The notes under the pieces are model-generated. The model did not search any database and was not told where the DNA came from. It worked only from the letters and a program-made list of their open reading frames with translations. Position numbers and translations under genes: made by a program. From Macrocybe gigantea (lineage: Eukaryota > Basidiomycota > Agaricomycetes > Agaricales > Callistosporiaceae), in contig SJRY01000234.1 of assembly GCA_011319805.1 (NCBI GenBank), forward strand, positions 124,001 to 188,000: a stretch of DNA of 64,000 nucleotides, read 5' to 3'. This document shows positions 20,020-30,218 of the stretch, piece by piece. Each line of letters starts with the position of its first letter. Positions within the stretch are counted from its first letter, which is position 1.

Positions 20020-21739
20020 TCACATCCTCAATCTTTGTCCTGGGTATGTTACATGCGACGTTGGCGTTCGCTCCCAGCTATGGGGCGCTAATTGATCAGC
20101 GCCTGCTACGTGAGTATCAAGGCGATGCATACCGGCCTGAAGTTTTCTATAGTTGCGCAGATCTTTTGTTTTATCAGGTCCTCGTACTTTACCCCACCCA
20201 GCCAAAGGGACCACAATGGCTGTAGCATTATCATCGCCACCTAATTCTTGAGAAAATAAAAGAATCCTTTCGGCGGCCGTCTTCGGATCCCGCGCATTCC
20301 GCGCTAGATCAACGACTTCGTCATCAGAGAGGATCGATGAGATGCCATCGGATACCAGAACGAGATAAGCCCATTCCTCTCCTATGATCTATAAGCATAC
20401 CGGGCGAAAAACGGAGTGTTCCGAGGTCTAACCTTCAAGGAGTTTTGTTTTTACCTCGGGTTCAGGCGTCACCCCAAACTTTTTGTATCGTAGATCGCCA
20501 AGACTGACGAAAATGTACCCAGGATTGGCAACAAGAACAACACAGGTGAAAAATACCTTCGGGTATTCGAAAGGGCCCCCATCCACCTTCGAACCAGATG
20601 AGCCTGAGAAAAGAGTGACATGCATAGAAAAGAAAAGACCCACCTGGACTCGCCGAAAGAGTCCGTGATTAGCGCTGAGCCCATCATACGCCGGAGGCGA
20701 ATGGTCTCTATATGTGCATCAGCATGGTGGTTTTCGGTCAATGGGACCGCCGTTCCCCCGTCAGTAGGGCACAGTATGACTCGCGTGTCTCTGGGATGCG
20801 TGATAAGACTGTATGAAACGTCTAGCATATCGCTCACCCGCAATGAGCAACAGTAAGAGCGACCCTCTTTGAACAGAAGAATGGTGCCGCTGGTGTATCA
20901 AGAGAATGAAGGATGGCCACGGAAGCGGTAGCCCCACAGGTTTGCGCAACTTTGTCTGAAGAAAGATTGCGGTCTACCTGCACCATCTCTGAGTGGCGCC
21001 TGGAGGTTGCGCCATACCAGCGACGTACCTCAAAAAATGCCAACGTGGCGCGCGCTTCAAGGTCCAACAAGGGACCGTGGACATTTGGATGCACCCAAGG
21101 AGCCAATACACCGCCTCCAAATCGCTTAAAATAGCCACCTTGTTCCTTTACCCATGCAAATAGCTCCGGTACCGAGGAACTGGAGGCGGATTCGAAGATT
21201 CCATGCAGTTCTTGACGCAAGTATTGCGACACAGCAGACCCTCCATGGCTGGTGACGTCAGAAAAACTCAAAGGAAAAAAGGCATAAAATTACCCGTCAT
21301 AAATACCTATAAAAACAACCTGACGGGCAAACGGAAGTCCGATTATCTGAGGATCCCAATCAATTCCGTGCGATTTCTTGACGGTCAGTCGGAGTTCTTC
21401 GGGATCGAGAGACAGTGCAGCAAAGGCGTGGAAATCTTCTTGATGACTTGACAATCATCAGGTGGAATGACACTCAAGTAAACGACAATGCTTGCCTGCG
21501 GTTCCCTCGCGAATTAGCTACCCCGATGACCTTTGGGGAGGCGAGCGGGACACGAAGAACGCCCCCTGTACACGCAATCAGGTGGAATTCTAGCTGTTAG
21601 AATCGAAAAATATGTTCCTGGCCTTGACACTCGTATATAGTCGTGATACTTTGCGAGTCTGTGAGGATGCGGATATGGGAGTTTGAAACGATGGAACAAG
21701 GTTAAGGCCATTCGAAGCTGAGCCAGTCACAGGCGGCAT
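20020..21739 (-). CDS. PP2C-type protein phosphatase, Ptc6-like
   Basis: Minus-strand exons assemble into a PPM/PP2C phosphatase. Metal and phosphate motifs are VFIGIYDGHGG, ALTVAHCGDTRV, LRRMMGSALITDSFGE, LVSDGI and GGDDNATAMVVPLAGWG. N-terminal to the core is GVLRVPLASPKVIGVANSRGN. My preferred start is ATG 21739 (MPPVTGSASNGLNLVPSF), because a canonical intron (21566-21630) then joins it in frame to GVLRVP; starts at 21711 or 21810 meet stops or poor junctions. The intron at 21447-21495 has a GC donor, with a GT alternative nine bases downstream that is also in frame. Ser/Thr phosphatases of this group often act in mitochondria; localisation here is inferred. Confidence 0.85.
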
Positions 21740-22558
21740 TCCAATGAAATGTGCCTATATTCTGAAATTGAGGTAATAGTGTGAGGACAGCGGATGGCAC
21801 GGTTTAACATACTTCATAGTGGACGCTCTCGACGCGACGCAAGATCGTGACGAAGAAGAATTGCAACTCGACTGCTATTTCCCACGCCTTACCATACGTT
21901 CCTGTGGCGTAGTTACTTTACTTATCGCTGCTCGCGATAATCCATGTAACGTGTCCCTTAAGGCGCTGCAAACGCGGTACAGTTCCGCACAGCTGATAAC
22001 AACAGCTTTTTGTCAAACAGGCCCACCGCGTCCTCGCTCAGGATTGCTGTCTGTTCAACTAAATCAACTTTCACTTTCCGACGAGCCAAAAATCTCACTT
22101 TGCCTGGAGTCCTAGTTGCAGACCTTTTCGTAGATGTTGTGTAGCAAGTTGACACGGTGCTCAATTATCAGCGATTAGGTACGACTTTGAATCACTTGAT
22201 ACGTGAATATCAGTGATTCACCTCAGCTTTCATGCCCCTCCTTTCAGAGTCGCGAGGGCAGTTGAAATTTGGCAGCATCTCGGTCTTTCACTGTCACCCG
22301 TATATTACCCCGTAGGTTCAGCCAGGAGCTGTGCTTTCTCTTCTTCAAGGTTGATTCCAGTACTGCCTCAATGGCACGCTTCCGCGATCATCAATGACAT
22401 AACATTATCAGACTTATGGTTGCTATCAAGGCAAGTTCATCGAGTTGGTTTGATTAAAATCAAAAGGTGTGCCTCGGCCAGGGTTCCTGGATATGTACCC
22501 GCTGCACTTGTTGCCACAATCACGGAATGCGGGATACATAGATACTTATAAGTTATGA
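21740..22558. other. Intergenic region upstream of PP2C and receptor genes
   Basis: About 820 bp with no gene I can support. A minus-strand frame around 21960-22160 has a Lys/Arg-rich and then Leu-rich translation but lacks an ATG and recognisable homology. The clearest structure is an imperfect inverted repeat at 22188-22220. Confidence 0.35.
22188..22220. repeat. Imperfect inverted repeat (13/14-bp arms)
   Basis: Left arm TGAATCACTTGATA (22188-22201) and right arm TATCAGTGATTCA (22208-22220) are complementary apart from one bulged T, with a 6-nt loop. It lies about 340 bp upstream of the receptor start codon. It could be an operator-like site or a cruciform; no function is shown. Confidence 0.45.
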
Positions 22559-24252
22559 ATGCCTGCTCTGACACACGCCTCTCCCTTCACCGCATTACTC
22601 TGGCACAACCTGCAAATGGTTACCAACAGCTATGCTTCACCTTACTCTCAGTTCTCCTTCGGAGAACGGCTTGGCATTGTCTTCATCGTTGAATCAGCCT
22701 CCTTGTCCGCGCTTGCCGTCGCATCCTTACTGGCGTACATTTCTGTGAGAACTCTTATCTGGCAGTTGTTATTGGATATTGAGCTTTCTTGCAGTACTCT
22801 GCTGCCACTTTCAAACACGGAGCCACTCGAAAGTGGTCTGTTTCAACCCACATTCATTACTATTTCGTGAATCTTCTTGTCTCGGATTTAATTCAAGCAA
22901 TCGGTTAGCACGACCAAGTCGAATAAATGGCTCCTGTCTAAACCGCCCGACATCAGGTGCAATCCTTAGCGCAAAATGGATATTGGACGCAGTACGCGAC
23001 TTTCTTTAGGCTGCTGAGGCAAGACGTACAACCCATGATGTCACACGGTAGAATATCTCCCTAGGCGCTTTGTGCATCGCTCAAGGTGCTGTATCGCATT
23101 GATGTTTCTGGATTACACCTCATTCCGTTCAACTACAGGCACTCTCAAACAGGCTGGTGATGTTGGAGTTGCTTTAACGTGCGTTGAATTGCGAATTATC
23201 CAGATACTCGACTGAGTGTGGTCCAGGACGATGGTGAACCTCGGAAGTTTCTACGTGGTCGTGTAGCCTGCTGAGATACACTGACAGGTCATTGCCATCC
23301 ACACGTTTTGCGTCCTGGTCCTTCGTTGGCATTCTCCACCAAAACTTGCCTTGATTGTGCTTATCTTGATCTGGACCTTCATCATTTCCATTGTCAGCGT
23401 TGGCCTAGTCCTGCAGAAAAGACGGCAGTACTATGGACCGACTCAATATTGTATGTCGTTACTCTCAAAGCTACAATACGCTGACTGCCCTACTGTTCAG
23501 GGTGTTGGATCACGGATTCTTTTCTTGCAGAGCGCATAGCCTTCGAGTATGTGTGGATGTGGCTCACCGCTTTGCTCAACATCGTCCTATACGTTGGTAT
23601 GGCTCTAATAATCAAAGGTGAAAGCAGATTGATGTCGAATTTATGTACACGGTTCATGTCTTTTGCACCTCCGCAGGGGTCATTGTCGTGGACGGTAGAA
23701 GGCTCAAATTTCCGCAAAAAGAGAATCGCGTTTCAAGGAGTCTTCGCAGTGTCTCCGGAAATGACAAAGCCAGATCCAATTTTACTGTGGCGATGGAAAT
23801 GTTATTGTGAGTTTAAAGTGCCCTTTCACTCTGAACGTGACTTGATGTGCTCTTCTTTCAGCTACCCGGCCATTTACCTGATTGCCACATTACCCATGGC
23901 CGTTGTGCGGTGGCTGACATTTTCAGGCAGAACAGTTCCATACGAGGCAACCATGTTCGCCAGCATTCTCTTTTCATCTTCAGGACTCTTGAATGTCCTG
24001 TTATTCGCATTCACTCGTCCAAAACTCATGCCAATCCGGCGACATCAGGACCCTGGGGACATCAGCGTGTGGGGACCGTCTTCACCTAGTGCTGCGTCGT
24101 TTTCTTCAAGGATCACCTTGCAAAGCCGTCATAATTCGCTCCATCCCAGTCTGCATGATTCAAAAGCCTGGAAAGCAAGATCTCATTATAGCACATTCAA
24201 CTTGCCAAGGTCCCCGCAAACCGCTGTATCCCACTCCAGCCTTGGGGCCTGA
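22559..24252 (+). CDS. Seven-transmembrane receptor, fungal GPCR (Git3/cAR-like)
   Basis: Joined exons give seven hydrophobic segments: GIVFIVESASLSALAVAS, YYFVNLLVSDLIQAIG, a third around AIHTFCVLVLRW, LALIVLILIWTFIISIV, MWLTALLNIVLYVGMALI, YPAIYLIATLPMAVVRW and MFASILFSSSGLLNVLL. The motifs CIAQGTLKQAGDVGVAL and GPTQYWCWI fit the Dictyostelium cAR / Git3 class of nutrient-sensing receptors. A long Ser-rich cytoplasmic tail follows, suited to phosphorylation. Two junctions are unresolved: around 22990-23070, and around 23180-23290, where a 7-nt exon (TTTCTAC) would keep frame. The ligand is unknown. Confidence 0.8.
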
Positions 24253-24498
24253 TACAGTAGTCGGTTAGTCGAATCCACACATGCACACAGGAATCGTCTC
24301 AAAGTTGATATGTGTATATTGATGGATTGGTGGATGCAGCGCAAAAGTTCTTGGTAATTTATTAAGACTTGTAGAGTATAAGTACTGTTATTGCTGCACG
24401 GTACATCATGTACATTATTTACACCAGCGCTAGAGTTTGCTTATTTATGTCGTTCACTTGTCTTTGATTTTGTCGGTCAGGCATCAAGAACTACGCCT

Positions 24499-25380
24499 AT
24501 GGGCGGAAATCATTCTATCCCAAAAGTCACTGCTCAGGACCGCGCCATTCTAGAGTTCGTCCGATGTCGCTCATGTATCAACAGCTCTGATCGATGCTTA
24601 CGGCCAATATCAACGATGATGCAGTCTGAAATTGCAACGGGACAAGCTACGGCAATACCAGAAGAAGGTTTTCGTTTCACTTCCCGTGTGCGACTTACAC
24701 TGCTCATGCTCGCGGCCAGATACAGGGAATACTCGATAGGGAGCAGGAGATCGCGCGTTCTCATCTCGCAGCTGGGCAGAAGGACAGAGCTGTTATTGCA
24801 CTGCGGCAGCGCAAGTACCAGCAAGGTCTGCTCCTCAAGACTGACAGCCAGCTGGAGAACCTGGAACAATTAGTATGCTGACTCTATTTCTACGATGAAA
24901 GGCTAAATCGTGGTTAACCAGGTATCTACGATAGAATTCTCTCTTGTTGAAGTATCAGTCATACATGGCCTCAAGCAAGGGAACGAAGTCTTGAAAGAGA
25001 TACACAAGGAACTGAACATTGAGGCTGTCGAGCGGCTGATGGAGGAGACTCAAGAAGCAAGGGAGTATCAGAGAGTTCGTGCTGAGTCTCCATATCTTCT
25101 GTGTTGGTCGAACTGACGGAGCGTAACGCAGGAAATCGGAGAGATGCTTTCTAACAGTCTTTCCCTCGACGAGGAAGATGCAGTGCAGGCTGAGCTACGT
25201 GATTTGCAGGCAGACATCTTGGTAGGTGCTCTCACAAGTTCTCGCTTTTCATGCCTGACTCGAGCCCAGCAACAAACTGAGATCCCTGAATTGCCAACCG
25301 TCCCTACAGTGGAACCGACCACGAAGACCATCGAACAGCAACAGGAAGGACCTCAAGTGAAAGTCCCGGTTACGGTTTGA
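24499..25380 (+). CDS. VPS20: ESCRT-III subunit Vps20 (CHMP6)
   Basis: The product starts MGGNHSIPKVTAQDRAIL, with Gly2 available for N-myristoylation as in Vps20/CHMP6. The Snf7 core follows: LKLQRDKLRQYQKK, ILDREQEIARSHLAAGQKDR, VIALRQRKYQQGLLLKTD, then VSTIEFSLVEVSVIHGLKQG, a helix EVLKEIHKELNIEAVERLME and the acidic EEDAVQAELRDLQADIL. Vps20 nucleates ESCRT-III on endosomes after recruitment by ESCRT-II. At least five introns are present, all canonical, with no frame problem. It converges on PPIL2, with 68 bp between stop codons. Confidence 0.93.
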
Positions 25381-25448
25381 CAATGAATTAGGTGCTACAA
25401 GTGTTCCAAGGATATCGCGTAGAAACAAGTCCCTCCAGCAATTATTTC

Positions 25449-27513
25449 TCACCAACCCTCAAAGTCCCCAAATCCTATTCTCCGTTTCTTGGAGTTTATA
25501 CCTGGCTCAGTAGACGCAGAGGTCGCCACTGGTTCTATAGGTCGTTTTAATTGCAGATACTTCCCGACAGTATCCTTGCCGTCATTCGGTTTCGAAGCGG
25601 ATGCCGAGCCAACCTTGACACCAAACCAATTCATGTCATCTACTTTGTCTTTTGGATGTTTGTGATGAACATGCGATGCTTGTTCTGCTTCAGCTTGTTT
25701 TGCTAGCTTATTTGCGAGACGCTTTTTGTATTCTTCGAAGGGATCTTGATATCTAAAAGAAATGACCTTCATTTTGACGGAGTGTTTATGCTGATAAAAG
25801 CAACATACATAATAATCTCTGTTATTCGAGGAGGCTTCAGCGGCCTCTCCGTGCCCGCTTTATTGGGAGCTGTTCGAGCAAGTCGAGAACCTTTTCTCCT
25901 CCAACTAGCTTGCCGAACACGGTGTGTTTCTTGTCTAGATGAGGTGTGGCTCTGAAGGTAATATAAAACTGGGATCTGTAAAGAGAGCGATTTCATCAAT
26001 GAAGAAGGAATTAAGAGATCCGAATTAGAGTGCTACCCGTTTGTACCCGGTCCTTTGTTCGCCATCGCCAGAATCCCTCTGCTATCATGTTTCGCGGCTC
26101 CTTTGAGGTCATGTTCATCTCGGAAAGGGGTGCCCCAGTATGATTCTCCACCAGCGCCGGTGCCCGTTGGATCACCAGTCTGGACCTGGAAGGCAGGCAT
26201 CAGCATTTGACGGTGACCGATGATAGCAATAAATATGACCATGAAGCCAGGAACAAGGCGGTGGAATATGCAATTATCGTACTTCCCCGCCCTTGCGAGC
26301 ATGAGGAAATTATAACATGTCTTCGGTGCCTGTGAAATGGTTCCCTCAATTAATCATATCGAGCCATGCGAGGAACAAGGTTACCTTCTCACAGAACAAC
26401 TCCAAATTCAGACTGCCGCCGCCGAGGCTCGTCACAATTCGAACGTATGCTCGACGTTTGCCAACGTCTTTCTCCTTGCCTTTCCCTTTTGGAGGGGTTG
26501 ATAGCGCTTCGAACATAAGCTCTTCCTGTCAAAACGCTCCTGGATATCGGCCTTCATGAAGAATCACGAAAAACATACCTCATCCCACAACAACTTCGAA
26601 CTCTCAGTATGAGGATCAACGGAGGTGGAAGTCAAGGAGGCACCAGGTAAGCCAGTGGAATATGGAGAGATGTTCCCTGCCGCAGAATGTCAAAAAAGTG
26701 ACCAAAAATTGCGACATGTAGAAAACTCGTGCACACATGGTGTTGCTGCTTTGGCCTTGGTAGCGGCTACACCGCTAGCTGAGGGCTTTGCTACAGCCTT
26801 GGTGGTCTGAGTCGAGCTAGTCGATGCACTAGGTGTGGAACTAGATGGCAGACCATGAGGATTCTGTAGAGTGATCACGTCTTGTCTAGAAGCAGGGAGT
26901 AAGATAAACGACGGATGCTAGCATGCGAGATAAGCAGACTTTTGGAATGGCACGTCGCTGACTAGATCGATGCCCCCTTTGATGCTCTCGGCCAAAAAGA
27001 CGTTTCCCGTCGTGGCAATGGCAACAATGTGAGAGTGTTCGCTGAATGGCTTGAATGATATGGGGTCATGGATCTCGCCCGTAGCTTCTTTGCGGGAATA
27101 ATGGAGCGTTATCAGATCAGATGGCGTCAGGGGTTCCTTCGTTATGGGGTGTGTATTATCGTGTTGTCTGAGAACAACATCGTTTGGGCAGAATGACGCT
27201 GCAGATGGCATGAAAACTTACTTCAGCCACGGAATGATATTGACTAGGTCGAAGACCGTTCCTGTTCCGTCAGAATTTCGAGCGCACACTGGGTGCGTGA
27301 AAGGTTGGAACGACAGGGCACAACAGTCGAAGGGAGTTCTTGTGCCGGGATGGGGAGCTTCTTCCTTTCTGTTGAATATGTGAGAGTTTGGACAATAATG
27401 CAAGCTAGGCAGTGAACGGACTTTTTGTACCCCACCGAGGCGGAATGAGAGCCAAAATATCCAGCATGCTCGGCATGCGTTATGTAGAGCTTGTTGGAAT
27501 TGCCATGCCCCAT
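25449..27513 (-). CDS. U-box cyclophilin, PPIL2/Cyp60-type
   Basis: ATG 27513 gives [20 protein letters not shown], typical of PPIL2. A U-box region follows ([67 protein letters not shown]). After a Ser/Thr/Ala linker comes a cyclophilin domain ([64 protein letters not shown]) and a Lys-rich C-tail. Family members are spliceosome-associated E3/isomerase proteins in the nucleus. About ten introns, no frameshift seen. Divergent from the PPR gene with 107 bp between starts. Confidence 0.93.
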
Positions 27514-27620
27514 GGTTGAGTGCAGGTGTTGACGATGATGGAGAACGGAAACAAGGATGTCACAGGCGCAAACTTCAATTTCACATTTTGTATGCCGATC
27601 CCTACGCTGACTCTACGTTA

Positions 27621-29780
27621 ATGCTACGGGCTATACGGTGCCACAGGTGCCATTCAACCGTCTTCAGCCCTGTGACAAGGCTTGTCGCCGCTCGTCTCCT
27701 GCACTCACCCCCAAAGCATGCTATCGTCCGCAAGCTAAAGGAAAAATGGTCATTATCGGCCTACGTCTCCAGCCCCCAGGCCGACATTTTCAACTCGACT
27801 CTTTCTCGCATACGGCAGGCTCTGGAAAACAATGATGCATCTGCCATGATGGGTTATTGGCGGCATTTGGAAAAGAGTAATCTTCTCCAACACCTTCGAT
27901 TGCCAGAGTACTCCGCTATCTCGAGGCTGCTTGCCAACACCTTTCTATCTCGGTCTAGCGCAGATAATCCCTGTGACCCATTCATCCTCGAGCTGGCCGA
28001 GAATGCTGCCCTGTTCACTGCCAAAGAGCGGTCTACAGAAGCATTGGAGGCATGCATGCTCACCTACATTCGGCAGAATAACCCTGATGCCGTCATTTCG
28101 CTATACCAGAGGTTCATGGACTCTCTTGGTGGCCAGAACTCCTGGGAAGAGAGCTCGGACGAGAGAAGCAGCAACAGCGGTCTCGCTATAGATGCAAAAG
28201 CCGCAACTGGTAAACTACCTCAAACGCCGGAACGGGCGCCCATCTTACTTGCCGTTACGACGGCACATGCAATGAAGAATTCATTTACGGATGCCCTCAA
28301 GACATGTCTCGAAACCCATGTCCGTTTCTACGTATACAGCTCGAACAAGTTTCTTCGCAAGCTTTCGTTCAATCCCCGTCTGCGCGACAAAATGGAAGGT
28401 TACATTCGACGACTGGATGTGGCGCGCCTGGTAGCACGCCCCCCCTCTCTATCTAAGCAAATCACCAATCTGAGCACCACCGCTCACACCACCAAGCCCT
28501 TGGAATCGCTCTATTCAAGCGTAATTGAGGGGTTGACGGCGCCAGACGCGTACTTAGCTGCTGATCCTTCCCTAACAACGGCAACGAAAATTGTTGCATT
28601 GACGGAAGTGGGCTGGACGTCCTTCATGGTTGGATTTCTGAAATGTCAGCGCATAGACCTTGCAGCAAAGATTTGGTCTGACATGGCGCGATTCGGGCTA
28701 AAACCTGGAGCGTCAATGTGGACCGCACTTCTCGATGCCTACGACAGCATGCATGCCGTAGATGAAGCCAAGGCCACATGGAACAGGATGATGGATCAAG
28801 GAATTGAGCCGAGCGGGTTGACCTATCGTGCCATGATCTCGATTCTCTTTCATGCTCGCAAAGCGGATGAAGCGATTTACGCTTTTGGAGCATTCAAGAA
28901 GCATACAATGCCGAATAGTCCTGCTTCTGAAACGTTGTCCGTCTACAACACAATGCTCCACGGCTTCCTCTCACTCAAGCTTGAGGATGATGCGACCAAG
29001 TTGTTGCAGGAGATGGAGGAGCAAGGACCAACGCCTGATCTTGTGTCCTACAATACATTCCTGGCATACTACGCGCGACGTGGAGATTTTAAATCACTTG
29101 CGTCCTTAATTGACAAGATGAGTTCAATCAACCTGGCGGGCGATGTTTTCAGCTTTTCGACAATCTTGTCTGCCTTGCTTCGGGCCGGAAGGGAGGATGC
29201 TCCTACCATCCTGCTTGGAATCATGCGAAAACACGGCGTTGAACCTAACGTCGCGACGTACAGTGCCATCATCGACCATCAGATGCGAGAGCAGGATGAG
29301 AAGCACCTTCGGGCAGCGCTGCGTATACTTCAGGAGATGGAGCAAGATCCGAGTCTCAGTCCAAATGAAGTTACGTATACTTCGATATTGACTGGTCTCT
29401 ATCGCGGTGACTGGCTTCCAAGGAAGGCGGCAGACCTATGCAGACAGGACATTGTGGAGAGGATGAAGAAGCGTTGTGTCAAGTTCCATCTTCCGACATA
29501 CCATATTCTACTCAAGACAAGCTTAGAATATCCACTCGAGGACGGGCTTCGGGATGCGCTCTCATATTATCAGCAGATGGTGGAGGAAGGGGTTAAGCCG
29601 GCAGTGGCTACGTGGTATATCCTACTTTCGGGGCTCGTTCAGAGGGGAGAGTGGGTAAAGGCAAACGAAATATTGGGGGACATGATCTCCTCTGGAGTGA
29701 GGCCACGAGGATCCATGACAGAGCTAGTTCGGACGATTAGAAAACAGACGGTGTATCTGGGAGTCAATGGACGTGCATAA
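27621..29780 (+). CDS. Pentatricopeptide repeat protein, probably mitochondrial
   Basis: A single exon of 720 codons, unusual in a window where nearly every gene is split. The first in-frame ATG is 27621 (MLRAIRCHRCHSTVFSPVTR, basic and free of acids, a likely mitochondrial presequence). The C-terminal two thirds hold PPR motifs roughly 35 residues apart, for example SMWTALLDAYDSMHAVDEAK, LTYRAMISILFHARKADEA, SVYNTMLHGFLSLKLEDDA, VSYNTFLAYYARRGD, ATYSAIIDHQM and VTYTSILTGLYRGDW. PPR proteins bind organellar RNA to control processing, stability or translation; the target transcript is not predictable here. Confidence 0.88.
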   Translation: MLRAIRCHRCHSTVFSPVTRLVAARLLHSPPKHAIVRKLKEKWSLSAYVSSPQADIFNSTLSRIRQALENNDASAMMGYWRHLEKSNLLQHLRLPEYSAISRLLANTFLSRSSADNPCDPFILELAENAALFTAKERSTEALEACMLTYIRQNNPDAVISLYQRFMDSLGGQNSWEESSDERSSNSGLAIDAKAATGKLPQTPERAPILLAVTTAHAMKNSFTDALKTCLETHVRFYVYSSNKFLRKLSFNPRLRDKMEGYIRRLDVARLVARPPSLSKQITNLSTTAHTTKPLESLYSSVIEGLTAPDAYLAADPSLTTATKIVALTEVGWTSFMVGFLKCQRIDLAAKIWSDMARFGLKPGASMWTALLDAYDSMHAVDEAKATWNRMMDQGIEPSGLTYRAMISILFHARKADEAIYAFGAFKKHTMPNSPASETLSVYNTMLHGFLSLKLEDDATKLLQEMEEQGPTPDLVSYNTFLAYYARRGDFKSLASLIDKMSSINLAGDVFSFSTILSALLRAGREDAPTILLGIMRKHGVEPNVATYSAIIDHQMREQDEKHLRAALRILQEMEQDPSLSPNEVTYTSILTGLYRGDWLPRKAADLCRQDIVERMKKRCVKFHLPTYHILLKTSLEYPLEDGLRDALSYYQQMVEEGVKPAVATWYILLSGLVQRGEWVKANEILGDMISSGVRPRGSMTELVRTIRKQTVYLGVNGRA

Positions 29781-29801
29781 TAATCAATCTGCTTTGCTGG
29801 G

Positions 29802-30101
29802 CTACCGTGATTGTGAATCACCAAGGAAAAAGGCCTTGCCCAATCCAAGCCGCACATAACGTGCATATGCTAGCAGAGAAAACGATCGGCGTGCGATGAG
29901 GCGAGCGGATTGCAGAGGCTTACCCCAGTAGCTCCAGCGGCGGCCCAAGTACTTGCCAATGAAGGGCATGAAGACGATGGAAAGAAGGAGCTGGAGCTGT
30001 TCTAGGCTCTCCTCCCATTCCTTCTGTGCAAGGCGATACTCTTCGTCAGAGTCGACGGACGAGACGTCGGAGTCGGTGAAGGAGAGTCGGCTGGCTGGCA
30101 T
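29802..30101 (-). CDS. Small mitochondrial outer-membrane protein, Mim2-like
   Basis: About 80 residues in two exons (54-nt intron, GTAAGC..CTAG). The protein has an acidic Ser-rich N-terminus (MPASRLSFTDSDVSSVDSDE), the block LAQKEWEESLEQLQLLLS, a single hydrophobic segment IVFMPFIGKYLGRRW and a basic C-terminus. The WEESxxQL..FxGKxLGRR pattern resembles Mim2, a subunit of the MIM complex that inserts alpha-helical proteins into the mitochondrial outer membrane. The assignment rests on this motif and size. Its stop is 21 bp from the PPR gene stop. Confidence 0.68.
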   Translation of the reverse strand: MPASRLSFTDSDVSSVDSDEEYRLAQKEWEESLEQLQLLLSIVFMPFIGKYLGRRWSYWGKPLQSARLIARRSFSLLAYARYVRLGLGKAFFLGDSQSR

Positions 30102-30218
30102 GGAGTACTAGCAGATGGTCCAGTGCGGAGTGGAGCAAGCATCAAATATTTGTCGGATGCTCCACCAACGCCCACCCGCTGCCGAAAATGCAGTCCCCCC
30201 ATCTTGTCCTCATGCATC

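Noticed and set aside
21566..21739. Frameshift or second GC-donor intron in the PP2C N-terminus
   Set aside because: A canonical GT..AG intron (21566-21630) from the ATG at 21739 joins in frame, so neither is needed.
21819..22115. 98-codon plus-strand frame and opposing Lys-rich minus-strand frame upstream of the PP2C gene
   Set aside because: Neither begins with ATG and neither resembles a known family.
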